From: an uncultured Alphaproteobacteria bacterium
GTDB taxonomy: Bacteria; Pseudomonadota; Alphaproteobacteria; RF32; CAG-239
Direction of reading: 5' to 3'
Assembly (NCBI GenBank): GCA_944393685.1
Contig: CALYAW010000001.1
Location: forward strand, 100,023-164,022
Length of the DNA stretch: 64,000 nucleotides
This document shows positions 38,874 to 47,065 of this stretch, one piece after another. The notes below the pieces were generated by a model, which worked only from the letters and a program-made list of their open reading frames with translations, made no database searches and was not told where the DNA came from. Made by a program: the position numbers and the translations under genes. Position 1 is the stretch's first letter, and the number at the start of each line of letters is the position of its first letter.

Positions 38874-38906
38874 GGATAAAGAAAAAAAGAAACAAAGTTA
38901 TTAAGA

Positions 38907-40946
38907 CTACAAATGCCCACTTGTCAAAAGATTGAAATATTTATAGACCGAACCACCCTCGACATCCCAACTAAAATCTTTATGCATTGCATTTATCTGC
39001 ATTTGTTTAATTTTTTCAGGATTCTCATAAAAAGTTTGCAAAGCTTTTTCCAGCGTCTCAGTATATGCATTTTCGTTATTTTTAAGGCGCTGAGCCGCGA
39101 GGTTAGTTCCAAACACACGTCGCTTATTTGAGAAAAACGCCTCTGTCCGAAAACCATCAATTCCATCATCAATCGTATCGACCAAACCACCCGTAGACAT
39201 AGCAACTGGCAAAGCTCCTTTTGCCATAGCCTCCATCTGTGTTAAACCGCAGGGTTCAAAACGACATGGCATCATATAAAAATCAGACGCGAGCTGAACA
39301 GCATAAGCAAACTCATCTCTATATCCGCGAAAAACAAAAATTCTCTCCGCCATCTGAGGATTGACTTCACGAACCTTATCTTTGAGCTTTGTTAACATCT
39401 CAAAATAATTAATATCTCCGGCTCCGCCCATAACAAAAATAGGCGCTTCTTCTTTTCGGTTGGTGTATTTTTGTGCCAAATTAAGAATAGCTTGCGCGGC
39501 AATATCATATCCTTTTTGTTCAACCAACCGACTGGTAGCACAAATTACCGGCGTTTTTTCAATATTTTTAACGGATTTTGCAACGTTCTCAAATTTATAA
39601 ATATCAATTAAAGGGATAACTTTTTGCCGATATTTTTCATCTATTGCTATTTTAGAAATGAGTTTAATAAATTCTTTTTTGTTTTGGAGTTTTTTAGCCA
39701 ATGACTTTTCATCAAAAGTGGTAAATTCTGTATCTCCAAAATAAGCATTTACTTTTTCAATTTTAGAGGTATTGGGAGAAATCAAATTTTTATCATAACC
39801 ATTAACAATACCAAAGAAATCTCTATGATCTTTTCTAATCTTCAATATGTCGCGAAAATCAAAACCAAATCCCAATTCTTTAGAAACTTCTTCCATATAG
39901 TTTTTAGAAACAGTTACCACTCGATCCGCTAAATGGAAATTGCATGAAGCCTGATTATAACAATCATGTACAATCAAAGTATTTGTTGCTCGCGGATTGC
40001 TGTTTTTAATTGCTTTTGCATTTTTAAAAACTATAGCAGCCGTATCTTCATACAAAGAATTTAATATTTTTGATGTATTATCATAATCCCAGCCTTGATA
40101 TCCCAAATGATGCGCAATATGAACCACTGGCAAACTTTTTATTTCATCCGCAAGTGATTTTAACATCGTTTGTCTTTCGACTTGAGCAACCGTAAAATAT
40201 TTTAGCAATCCGGACAAAGCTCCGCTATGCCAATCATTTGCAATCAAAACATTTGGTTTCGCAATATCTTTAATTTCACCCACACAAATAGCTTTTATCA
40301 AAGCATAAACAGCCTTTGAAAAGAAAGCAAAACGCTCAACTTCGTTAATTCCATATTTATTTAAGATATAGCACCCATCCTGTGCGGAGGGGTTATCCTT
40401 GTGAGGATCAATATTAAAAAAGCGCTCATTTGCCAAAAAGATATAATCCGAGTTTTCATGATGAGCCAAAAAGACATCAACTTTAAATTTACTTAAAATA
40501 TTTTTATCGCCGCAAAACTTAACCTCTATCGTTTTAACTTTTTCAACTGCAACATGAACACGTTCTGCACCTTCATATATATTTCCGTTCAACACAGCTT
40601 TTTTCTTGCCTGTATTTCCCAAATACATAGGGGTAACAACAGTCACTTTATGCTTGTCTGCACCGAATGTTCGATTAAAAGCTTCCGGCAGTTCTGAGGC
40701 AATCATTCCCAAGCCGCCCCATTTCATAAAAGTTGCTGTTTCTGCAGAAATCATCCAAGCATCAATCTGAACTATCTGTGGCCAGCTTGTTTTACTCAAG
40801 CATTGTTTTCTTGAAAGATTTTGTATTTCTAGAAGATTTGGATTCGTAGTAACCGCATAATTAACGGTAAACTTTTTTTTATTAAAATTTTTTTCCAACA
40901 TTAACGTTGATTTATCTTTATCGGCTATAGCCTCATCTGCTTTCAT
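38907..40946 (-). CDS. Oversized glycogen/starch synthase-like glycosyltransferase (GT5)
   Basis: A 679-residue protein; bacterial glycogen synthase is usually about 480. The N-terminal sugar-donor loop reads MKWGGLGMIASELPEAF instead of the usual K-x-GGLGD. The C-terminal half has CATSRLVEQKGYDIA, VMGGAGDINYFEML and RFEPCGLTQMEAMAKGALPVAMSTGGL, as in GT5. The extra length comes from an N-terminal extension of about 60 residues and insertions between the halves (around residues 320-430, Lys-rich). I start at ATG 40946, with AGAAAG upstream. It is not next to other glg genes in this window. Likely makes an alpha-glucan, but donor and product are unproven. Confidence 0.8.
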   Translation of the reverse strand: MKADEAIADKDKSTLMLEKNFNKKKFTVNYAVTTNPNLLEIQNLSRKQCLSKTSWPQIVQIDAWMISAETATFMKWGGLGMIASELPEAFNRTFGADKHKVTVVTPMYLGNTGKKKAVLNGNIYEGAERVHVAVEKVKTIEVKFCGDKNILSKFKVDVFLAHHENSDYIFLANERFFNIDPHKDNPSAQDGCYILNKYGINEVERFAFFSKAVYALIKAICVGEIKDIAKPNVLIANDWHSGALSGLLKYFTVAQVERQTMLKSLADEIKSLPVVHIAHHLGYQGWDYDNTSKILNSLYEDTAAIVFKNAKAIKNSNPRATNTLIVHDCYNQASCNFHLADRVVTVSKNYMEEVSKELGFGFDFRDILKIRKDHRDFFGIVNGYDKNLISPNTSKIEKVNAYFGDTEFTTFDEKSLAKKLQNKKEFIKLISKIAIDEKYRQKVIPLIDIYKFENVAKSVKNIEKTPVICATSRLVEQKGYDIAAQAILNLAQKYTNRKEEAPIFVMGGAGDINYFEMLTKLKDKVREVNPQMAERIFVFRGYRDEFAYAVQLASDFYMMPCRFEPCGLTQMEAMAKGALPVAMSTGGLVDTIDDGIDGFRTEAFFSNKRRVFGTNLAAQRLKNNENAYTETLEKALQTFYENPEKIKQMQINAMHKDFSWDVEGGSVYKYFNLLTSGHL

Positions 40947-41025
40947 ATTCAAACTTTCTGCACATAAAATAATTGTAATTCCGGCCTGTTAAACAAGCTC
41001 TGCATAACAATAAGAACCTATCCCT

Positions 41026-41055
41026 CTTGACTTGTCAAGTTTTAGTCACTAAATT
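41026..41055 (+). promoter_or_regulatory. Candidate grpE promoter overlapping a palindrome
   Basis: TTGACT (41027-41032), a 17-base spacer and TAAATT (41050-41055) fit sigma70; CTTGAC-N17-CTAAAT one base earlier also resembles the alphaproteobacterial heat-shock sigma32 pattern. The -35 lies in a perfect palindrome, CTTGAC-TT-GTCAAG (41026-41039). No CIRCE element (the HrcA operator) is present. grpE begins about 46 bases downstream. Confidence 0.5.
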
Positions 41056-41100
41056 CCTTTTATATATACATCAAGAGACAAATATTTAAAGAGAAAAAGC

Positions 41101-41682
41101 ATGAAAAAGAACAAAAAAAACACTCCTGAAACTGAAGATAACAACCTAAATACGGAGGAAGCAGCATCAACAATTTTTGAAGAGGACCAAGAGACAAGTT
41201 CAAAAGAGAAAGCCGCCAAAGAAGAGCAAGGAATTGAAGAACTTCAGAAAGAAATTTCCAAATTAAAAGAAGACTATTTACGTGCTTTTGCCGATGCCGA
41301 AAACACCAAAAAGCGTTGTGCCCAAGAAATCGAAAAAAATAACAAATATGCAATTTCTTCTTTTGCCAAAAACTTGCTCAGCGTTGCCGACAATTTACAG
41401 CGTGCATTAGATGCTTCCAAAGACAATAAAGATGAGAATTGTAAAGCTCTGCGCGAAGGAGTTGAGTTAACACAAAACGAACTTTTTAAGGTCTTCGACA
41501 AATTTGGAGTTCGCAAAATGGAAATAATGGGCACCCGTTTTGATCCCAATTACCATCAGGTCATACAAGAAATTAATGACCCCGAAAAAGAAGCAGGTAC
41601 AATTGTAGCAGAATTACAAAGCGGCTATATGATAAATGATAGAATTTTACGTGAAGCCATGGTCATTGTAACCAAGAGATAA
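41101..41682 (+). CDS. grpE: Nucleotide exchange factor GrpE
   Basis: GrpE releases ADP from DnaK. The 193-residue protein has a Lys/Glu-rich N-terminal tail, the long coiled-coil helix (about residues 42-100: LQKEISKLKEDYLRAFADAE and NTKKRCAQEIE) and the C-terminal beta domain with MGTRFDPNYHQVIQEI and LQSGYMINDRILREAMVIV. It stands alone, without dnaK or hrcA in view, and has its own terminator. Confidence 0.97.
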   Translation: MKKNKKNTPETEDNNLNTEEAASTIFEEDQETSSKEKAAKEEQGIEELQKEISKLKEDYLRAFADAENTKKRCAQEIEKNNKYAISSFAKNLLSVADNLQRALDASKDNKDENCKALREGVELTQNELFKVFDKFGVRKMEIMGTRFDPNYHQVIQEINDPEKEAGTIVAELQSGYMINDRILREAMVIVTKR

Positions 41683-41698
41683 TTCTCAAAACACTAAC

Positions 41699-41727
41699 AA
41701 GCCCCGCATAAAGACGGGGCTTGTTTT
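41699..41727 (+). terminator. Intrinsic terminator after grpE
   Basis: AAGCCCCG and CGGGGCTT (41699-41706 and 41715-41722) make an 8-bp stem with an 8-base loop, followed by TGTTTTG. It separates grpE from the convergent hydA gene. Confidence 0.85.
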
Positions 41728-41772
41728 GATTCTTACAAAAGAATTATCCAGATTGACAATCAAAGCAGCCTT

Positions 41773-43545
41773 TTACTTATGATTATATTGAGGTCTTGCC
41801 ACATAATGCGTATGCAACAATTTATGAGCTTTTTCTCCTCCTGCCTCGCCTAAATATTCTTTATAAAGTGCCTTTATAGATTCATTATGATGAGATAAAC
41901 GATTTTTAGCGTGTAAATCCTCATCCATTAAACCTGTCGCGCGCTTACGTCGAATATCATCGGTAATTCCTCTTGGCTTAGGCTGTCCGGGCATCATAAC
42001 ACGAGGCTGTCCTCCTCCGGAAACACATCCACCTCGACAAGCCATAACTTCAACAAAATGGTAAGGCATTTCTTCCCCGCTAGCTTTTGCATCGCGAATA
42101 CGATCTAGAATTGTTTCAATATTTCCGCAACCATGCGCAACAGCTATTCTGACTTTTGTTCCCTTAATATCAATCTCGGCCTCTTTAATACCTTCAAGGC
42201 CTTCGATTTCTTTAAAGTTAACTTCACCAAGCTCTTCTCCGGTAATATAGAAATAAGCCGTACGCAAAGCAGCAGTCATAACACCGCCCGTCACACCAAA
42301 AATAGTTCCTGCACCGGAATATTCACCCAACGGACTATCGGCATTTTCTTCAGGCAAACTCCGAAAATCAATACCAGCCTGTTTGATCATACGACAAATT
42401 TCGCGTGTTGTCAGCGACACATCAACATCTTGATATCCGGAGCTGCTCATATCTTTACTACGCTTAATTTCCCATTTTTTAGCAGTACAAGGCATAACCG
42501 AAATGACACGAATTTTTGCCGGATTAACAGCCATTTTTTCTGCGTAATAAGTTTTAGCCAAAGCGCCAACCATAGATTGAGGAGATTTACATGTCGAAAA
42601 ATGTTCAATCATATCATGATGCGTCTTTTCCAACATATCAACCCATGCGGGGCAACAAGAAGTAAACATAGGAAGGACTTCTGGTTTTTTAGTAAATTTT
42701 TCCACAAATTCGCTAGCTTCTTCAATAATCGTCAAATCCGCCCCAAAATTTGTATCAAAAATACGATTAAAGCCCAATCTACGCAAAGCGGCATAAGTCT
42801 TTCCGGTCAAATTTTCACCAAAATCATATCCAAATTCTTCACCGATTGCGACACGTACCGCCGGAGCAATTTGCACGATAGTGTAGATATCTGGGTCTTG
42901 CAACATTTCCCAAACTTTTTGTGTGTCATCATACTCAACAATTGCACCAGTCGGACAATGAGCGGAACACTGTCCGCATTTAATACAAGGGCTTTCCGCC
43001 AAAGGAATTCCTCCCGCGGCTGTTATTTTTGTTGCCAAGCCACGGTTTAAATAACTCAAAGCCCACACATCTTGCTGGTTTTGACAAACATCGACACAGC
43101 GACCGCAAACAATACATTTGGAAGGATCCAAAACGATTGCCTCGGTTGAATCGTCCTTATCAAATTTTTTATTCAAACTAGGCAAATTGGACGAAGCAAT
43201 ACCAAAAGTATTAGCCAAGTCCTGAAGTTCGCAATGTCCTGAACGAATGCAAGTCAAACACTCATTAGGATGATTACTCAAAATCAATTCCAATACGGTA
43301 CGCCGCACACCAACAATTTCGGCATCTCCGGTCACGACCTCCATACCTTCGGCAACAGGCGTGCAACAAGAACGCAAAATTCTACCATTAACTTTAACGA
43401 TACACATTCCGCATCCGGCAGTCGGATCAACATCAGGGTGCTTACACAAAGTCGGGATATCAATATGAACCTTCCTTGCGGCATCTAAAATACTTGTACC
43501 CTCAGGAACTTCTACTTCAAAATTGTCAATTTTCAAATTTACCAT
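41773..43545 (-). CDS. hydA: [FeFe] hydrogenase catalytic subunit HydA
   Basis: The 590-residue protein binds the H-cluster: L1 TSCCPAW (295-301), L2 MPCTAKK (351-357) and L3 FVEVMACRGGCVSGGGQP (497-514) are intact, including the proton-relay Cys298. The N-terminus is NuoG-like: a [2Fe-2S] site (C34, C45, C48, C60), a His-Cys3 [4Fe-4S] site (H92, C96, C99, C105), then two ferredoxin-type [4Fe-4S] sites (C144-C154 and C187-C197). The C-terminal small-subunit region is present. This is the modular layout of NADH-linked hydrogenases. A GAGGAG site for it lies inside the end of hydB. It evolves H2 or consumes it together with HydB and HydC. Confidence 0.96.
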   Translation of the reverse strand: MVNLKIDNFEVEVPEGTSILDAARKVHIDIPTLCKHPDVDPTAGCGMCIVKVNGRILRSCCTPVAEGMEVVTGDAEIVGVRRTVLELILSNHPNECLTCIRSGHCELQDLANTFGIASSNLPSLNKKFDKDDSTEAIVLDPSKCIVCGRCVDVCQNQQDVWALSYLNRGLATKITAAGGIPLAESPCIKCGQCSAHCPTGAIVEYDDTQKVWEMLQDPDIYTIVQIAPAVRVAIGEEFGYDFGENLTGKTYAALRRLGFNRIFDTNFGADLTIIEEASEFVEKFTKKPEVLPMFTSCCPAWVDMLEKTHHDMIEHFSTCKSPQSMVGALAKTYYAEKMAVNPAKIRVISVMPCTAKKWEIKRSKDMSSSGYQDVDVSLTTREICRMIKQAGIDFRSLPEENADSPLGEYSGAGTIFGVTGGVMTAALRTAYFYITGEELGEVNFKEIEGLEGIKEAEIDIKGTKVRIAVAHGCGNIETILDRIRDAKASGEEMPYHFVEVMACRGGCVSGGGQPRVMMPGQPKPRGITDDIRRKRATGLMDEDLHAKNRLSHHNESIKALYKEYLGEAGGEKAHKLLHTHYVARPQYNHK

Positions 43546-43547
43546 GT

Positions 43548-45242
43548 TTATTTCTCCTCTTTTGAAGCAGGTTTATTATCCACCAATTTATCCAAATATT
43601 CGCTTTCAAAAAACTTCAAAGTAGACAATACCGGATTTGGAGCCGTCTGCCCCAAACCACACAAAGAAGCTTTTTGCATAGCGGTTGCGATTCTTTTCAA
43701 ATCAGCCAAATCCTGTTTTGTACCTTTTCCTTTGTTGATTTTTTCAAGCAGTAACAACATCTGTTTTCCGCCGATTCGACAAGGAGCGCACTTCCCGCAA
43801 GACTCGTCCACCGTAAAATCCAGATAGAAGTTTGCTAGGGCCGCCATATCTTGCGTATCATCAATAACAATCATACCGCCGGATCCCATAATTGAGCCGA
43901 CTTTTTTAAGTTCCTCATAACAAACCGGCAAATCCATTTTATCTGCAGGAATAACACCTCCGGAAGGTCCCCCTGTTTGAACGGCTTTGAGTTTTTTGCC
44001 ATTAGGAACTCCTCCGCCGATTTCATTGACAATCTCGTCAATTGTCGTCCCCATCGGCACTTCAATCAATCCGGAATGTTCTACTTGTCCTGTCAAAGCA
44101 AACACTTTTGTTCCTTTAGAAGTCTCGGTTCCAAAAGAAGCAAACCAGTCTGCTCCCTTTAATATAATTTTTGGTATATTTCCGAGGGTTTCAACATTAT
44201 TGACGCAAGATGGTTTTCCCCACAATCCTTTATTTGTCGGATAGGGCGGACGCGGACGAGGAGTTCCTCTGGCGCCTTCAATTGAATGGATCAAGGCTGT
44301 TTCTTCGCCGCAAACAAAAGCACCGGCTCCAAGACGAATATCAACATTAAAACAAAAATCTGTTCCCATGATATTATTACCAAGCAACCGATTCTTTTTA
44401 CATGCTTTAATAGCTTTTTCCAATCGTTCAACAGCCAATGGATATTCTGCTCGCACGTAAAACCAACCTTCCGTTGCTCCTATAGCATAAGCGGCAATCA
44501 TCATTCCTTCTATCACGGAGTGAGGATCCCCTTCCAAAATAGAACGATCCATATAGGCCCCCGGGTCACCTTCATCGCCGTTGCAAATAATAAATTTCTC
44601 ATCGACCGTTGGCACCTTAGCGGCAAATTCCCACTTCATTCCGGTAGAAAATCCGCCACCGCCACGACCACGCAGTCCTGATTTTTTAATTTCTTCAACG
44701 ACTTGAGCTGGAGTCATTGTTTTTAACACTTTTTCCAAAGCCAAATAACCGCCATGAGCCATATATTCGGTAATATCTTCAGGATCCATGTGTCCGGCAT
44801 CTTTAAGAACCACTTTTTCTTGTTTTGTAAAAAACGGCAACTCAAGAGATAAAACATGCTCTTGCAAAAAGTTTGGCAATTCGAAAATTTCACCTTCTTT
44901 AAGGTTAAGAGCCGGCACAACGTGTTCGGTAACGACCAAGCGAGCAATCAAAGGTTCGATTCGTTTATACAAAACATCTTTTTGTCCTTTAATTTCAACT
45001 CTGATTAAGGGACCCTGCGCGCACAATCCCATACATCCCGTTGCCACAACTCGAACCTTGTCTTCAATTCCATGATCGACAATAGCTTTTTTAATTAAAT
45101 CAATAATGTCATCACTGCCTGAAGATTTGCAACCTGTTGAATGACAACAATAAATGCTGCATTGAAAACGCTCCAGCTCATTGAGCTTATTCTTAGCGAT
45201 TTCGTGAATATCAAACCTTTTATCTAAATCTGTATCAACCAT
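43548..45242 (-). CDS. hydB: NADH-binding subunit of [FeFe] hydrogenase, HydB (NuoF-like)
   Basis: A 564-residue flavoprotein. It has an N-terminal thioredoxin-like [2Fe-2S] domain (Cys residues in CSIYCCHSTGC and ATGCMGLC, residues 28-74), an FMN/NADH-binding core (GLRGRGGGGFSTGMKW, CNGDEGDPGAYMDRSILEG), and a C-terminal [4Fe-4S] site (ESCGKCAPC plus a later Cys in SLCGLGQ). After that cluster only about 30 residues remain, so the extra C-terminal 2[4Fe-4S] ferredoxin domain seen in Thermotoga-type HydB is absent. Start overlaps the hydC end by one base. It passes electrons between NAD(H) and HydA. Confidence 0.94.
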   Translation of the reverse strand: MVDTDLDKRFDIHEIAKNKLNELERFQCSIYCCHSTGCKSSGSDDIIDLIKKAIVDHGIEDKVRVVATGCMGLCAQGPLIRVEIKGQKDVLYKRIEPLIARLVVTEHVVPALNLKEGEIFELPNFLQEHVLSLELPFFTKQEKVVLKDAGHMDPEDITEYMAHGGYLALEKVLKTMTPAQVVEEIKKSGLRGRGGGGFSTGMKWEFAAKVPTVDEKFIICNGDEGDPGAYMDRSILEGDPHSVIEGMMIAAYAIGATEGWFYVRAEYPLAVERLEKAIKACKKNRLLGNNIMGTDFCFNVDIRLGAGAFVCGEETALIHSIEGARGTPRPRPPYPTNKGLWGKPSCVNNVETLGNIPKIILKGADWFASFGTETSKGTKVFALTGQVEHSGLIEVPMGTTIDEIVNEIGGGVPNGKKLKAVQTGGPSGGVIPADKMDLPVCYEELKKVGSIMGSGGMIVIDDTQDMAALANFYLDFTVDESCGKCAPCRIGGKQMLLLLEKINKGKGTKQDLADLKRIATAMQKASLCGLGQTAPNPVLSTLKFFESEYLDKLVDNKPASKEEK

Positions 45243-45727
45243 TATGCCAACTCCTCGTCTTCGCTAAGTTTTTTACGCCATTCTTCAAGAATCCCGCGAA
45301 CATCGGTTGGAGTAAGGCGTCCATAGGTTTTACCGTTAACCACACATACCGGAGCCAAACCGCAGCACCCCACACAACGAACACTCTGCAAGTGGAACAT
45401 TTTATCAGGGGTACTTTCCCCTTCACCGATTCCAAGCTCTTTTTTAAATTCCTCAAGAACTTTATCATTTCCCTTTAAATAACAAGCCGTACCTGTACAG
45501 ACTGAGATAACGGCTTTTCCTGGAGCATCAAGCTTAAAAAAGTTATAAAAAGTGAGAACCTCATAAATTCTTGCCAAAGGGATTCCCATTCCTTCAGCCA
45601 AATCCATGGCATCTTGCCATGGCACAAAGCCTTTCACCCCCTGAATTTCATGCAGGGCCATAATCAATGAGCCGCGTTTTTTACGCCATTTAGCAGCAAC
45701 CTGAGCTCCCAGAGAATTCTGATCCAT
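45242..45727 (-). CDS. hydC: Hydrogenase [2Fe-2S] subunit HydC (NuoE-like)
   Basis: A 161-residue thioredoxin-like ferredoxin of the NuoE/24-kDa family. Cluster ligands are C77-x4-C82 in VCTGTACYL and C118-x3-C122 in RCVGCCGLAPVCVV. The N-terminal helices (AAKWRKKRGSLIMALHEIQG) pack on the flavin subunit in homologues. First gene of hydC-hydB-hydA, with AGGAGAC before the ATG. Confidence 0.95.
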   Translation of the reverse strand: MDQNSLGAQVAAKWRKKRGSLIMALHEIQGVKGFVPWQDAMDLAEGMGIPLARIYEVLTFYNFFKLDAPGKAVISVCTGTACYLKGNDKVLEEFKKELGIGEGESTPDKMFHLQSVRCVGCCGLAPVCVVNGKTYGRLTPTDVRGILEEWRKKLSEDEELA

Positions 45728-45764
45728 AAAAGTCTCCTTCTATATTGATTTTGATATATGCCAT

Positions 45765-45793
45765 ATCTTATCGGCAAAAAAAAATGCATTCAA
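45765..45793 (-). promoter_or_regulatory. Candidate promoter for hydC-hydB-hydA
   Basis: On the minus strand TTGAAT (45793-45788), a 17-base spacer rich in T, and TAAGAT (45770-45765) give a good sigma70-type match about 35 bases before the hydC ATG. No clear FNR- or Rex-type palindrome overlaps it. Confidence 0.5.
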
Positions 45794-45940
45794 GCAGATT
45801 CGTTTTTTCTCCGTCTGATTTCTTGATTTTTAATTAAATTTATAAAAAAAGCGCTAATTTATACCAAAATTTCATATATTTTTTATAATATACTAAAAAA
45901 ATATGTTTCTAAATCAGACAAAATGTTTATAATCATCGGC

Positions 45941-47065
45941 ATGAAAAAACTAAACCTATACATAACCAAGCAAATCGTTATCGGTTTTCTTCTGGTTGCG
46001 TTTTGTCTGATGTCCATTATCTGGCTGACACAGTCATTGCGTTTTATTGAACTTATCACAAATAAAGGTATTTCTATCGGTGTCTTTATTGAAATGACTT
46101 CTCTCTTAATGCCGAGAATATTCACTATATTAGCTCCGATATCTTTATTTGCAGCCGTTTTATTTGTATACAACCGCATGCTCTCAGACAGAGAGCTTTC
46201 TGTTATGAAAGCAGCCGGAATCAGTCCTTGGGAAAATGCAAAACCAGCTCTTTTGGTCGGAAGCATACTGGCTTTATTCAATTTTTATGTCATGAATATT
46301 GGAATTCCTGCTGCCGAAAATGCTTTTCGCGATTTAGAATGGCAGGTTAAAAACAATGTTTCGCAATTAATGTTCAGAGAGGGTGAATTTACCACCATCC
46401 AAGACAATCTGACTTTATTTATTTCTTCTCACGAACCGGATGGTTCTGTTGGAGGAATTTTGATTAATGATGACCGCAATCCCAAGACGCGCTCAACAGT
46501 ATCGGCTGAGTTAGGTAGAATTGTCCACACACCTAAAGGTCCTCGCATAATTCTTGTACATGGTAGCCGCCAAGAATTGGATCGTAAAACAAATCGTTTT
46601 AGTTCCGTTACATTTGATCGCTATTCTGTTGATTTTGGAGCCAAACAAAACAAAGCCCGCAAAGCTGAAGGTGTCCGAGAAAAAACACTTTCTGAACTTT
46701 TAACTGCACTTGATAATAAATCATTATCTCCGGAAGATGCACGGCGTTGGTTTGTGGAGGGAAACAAGCGCTTTACCACGCCGTTGCTTAATTTGATATA
46801 CGCCTTGATAGCCTGTACCGGACTATTAGTAGGAAATTTCAATCGTCGCGGTCAAATCAAATTGATATCCTACTCGGTTGGAGCTATGGTTTTAATTCAA
46901 GCCTTTGATTTGGCAATTGGCAATCTTGCCGCTAAAAAATTGTGGTGGCTCATTATCATGTACCTGAATTTACTCCTTCCTTGCGTAATTTGCCTTTGGC
47001 TTTTGTTTTTTTACACACCCAATATGTTTCGCAAGCGTCGTCAATATAACCCCGAGGAATCCTGA
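45941..47065 (+). CDS. lptF: LPS export permease LptF
   Basis: The second permease subunit of LptB2FG. I start at ATG 45941 (MKKLNLYITKQIVIGF, a typical LptF opening), giving 374 residues; an in-frame ATG at 45923 has no better ribosome binding site. There are three N-terminal and three C-terminal membrane segments around a periplasmic jellyroll domain, with VFVYNRMLSDRELSVMKAAGIS and NRRGQIKLISYSVGAMVLIQ. It overlaps lptD by one base (TGATG). lptG, usually next, is missing here and lies near 2 kb. Confidence 0.93.
   Translation: MKKLNLYITKQIVIGFLLVAFCLMSIIWLTQSLRFIELITNKGISIGVFIEMTSLLMPRIFTILAPISLFAAVLFVYNRMLSDRELSVMKAAGISPWENAKPALLVGSILALFNFYVMNIGIPAAENAFRDLEWQVKNNVSQLMFREGEFTTIQDNLTLFISSHEPDGSVGGILINDDRNPKTRSTVSAELGRIVHTPKGPRIILVHGSRQELDRKTNRFSSVTFDRYSVDFGAKQNKARKAEGVREKTLSELLTALDNKSLSPEDARRWFVEGNKRFTTPLLNLIYALIACTGLLVGNFNRRGQIKLISYSVGAMVLIQAFDLAIGNLAAKKLWWLIIMYLNLLLPCVICLWLLFFYTPNMFRKRRQYNPEES

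Noticed and set aside
41000..41100. CIRCE (HrcA) element before grpE
   Set aside because: The TTAGCACTC-N9-GAGTGCTAA pattern is absent; only a short CTTGAC/GTCAAG palindrome is present.
42133..43050. Plus-strand open frame of 305 residues opposite hydA
   Set aside because: hydA is unmistakable on the other strand; the frame has no recognisable features.
45723..45760. Possible FNR box (TTGAT-N4-ATxxx) near the hydC start
   Set aside because: Only the first half matches the TTGAT-N4-ATCAA palindrome, and it lies downstream of the likely transcription start.
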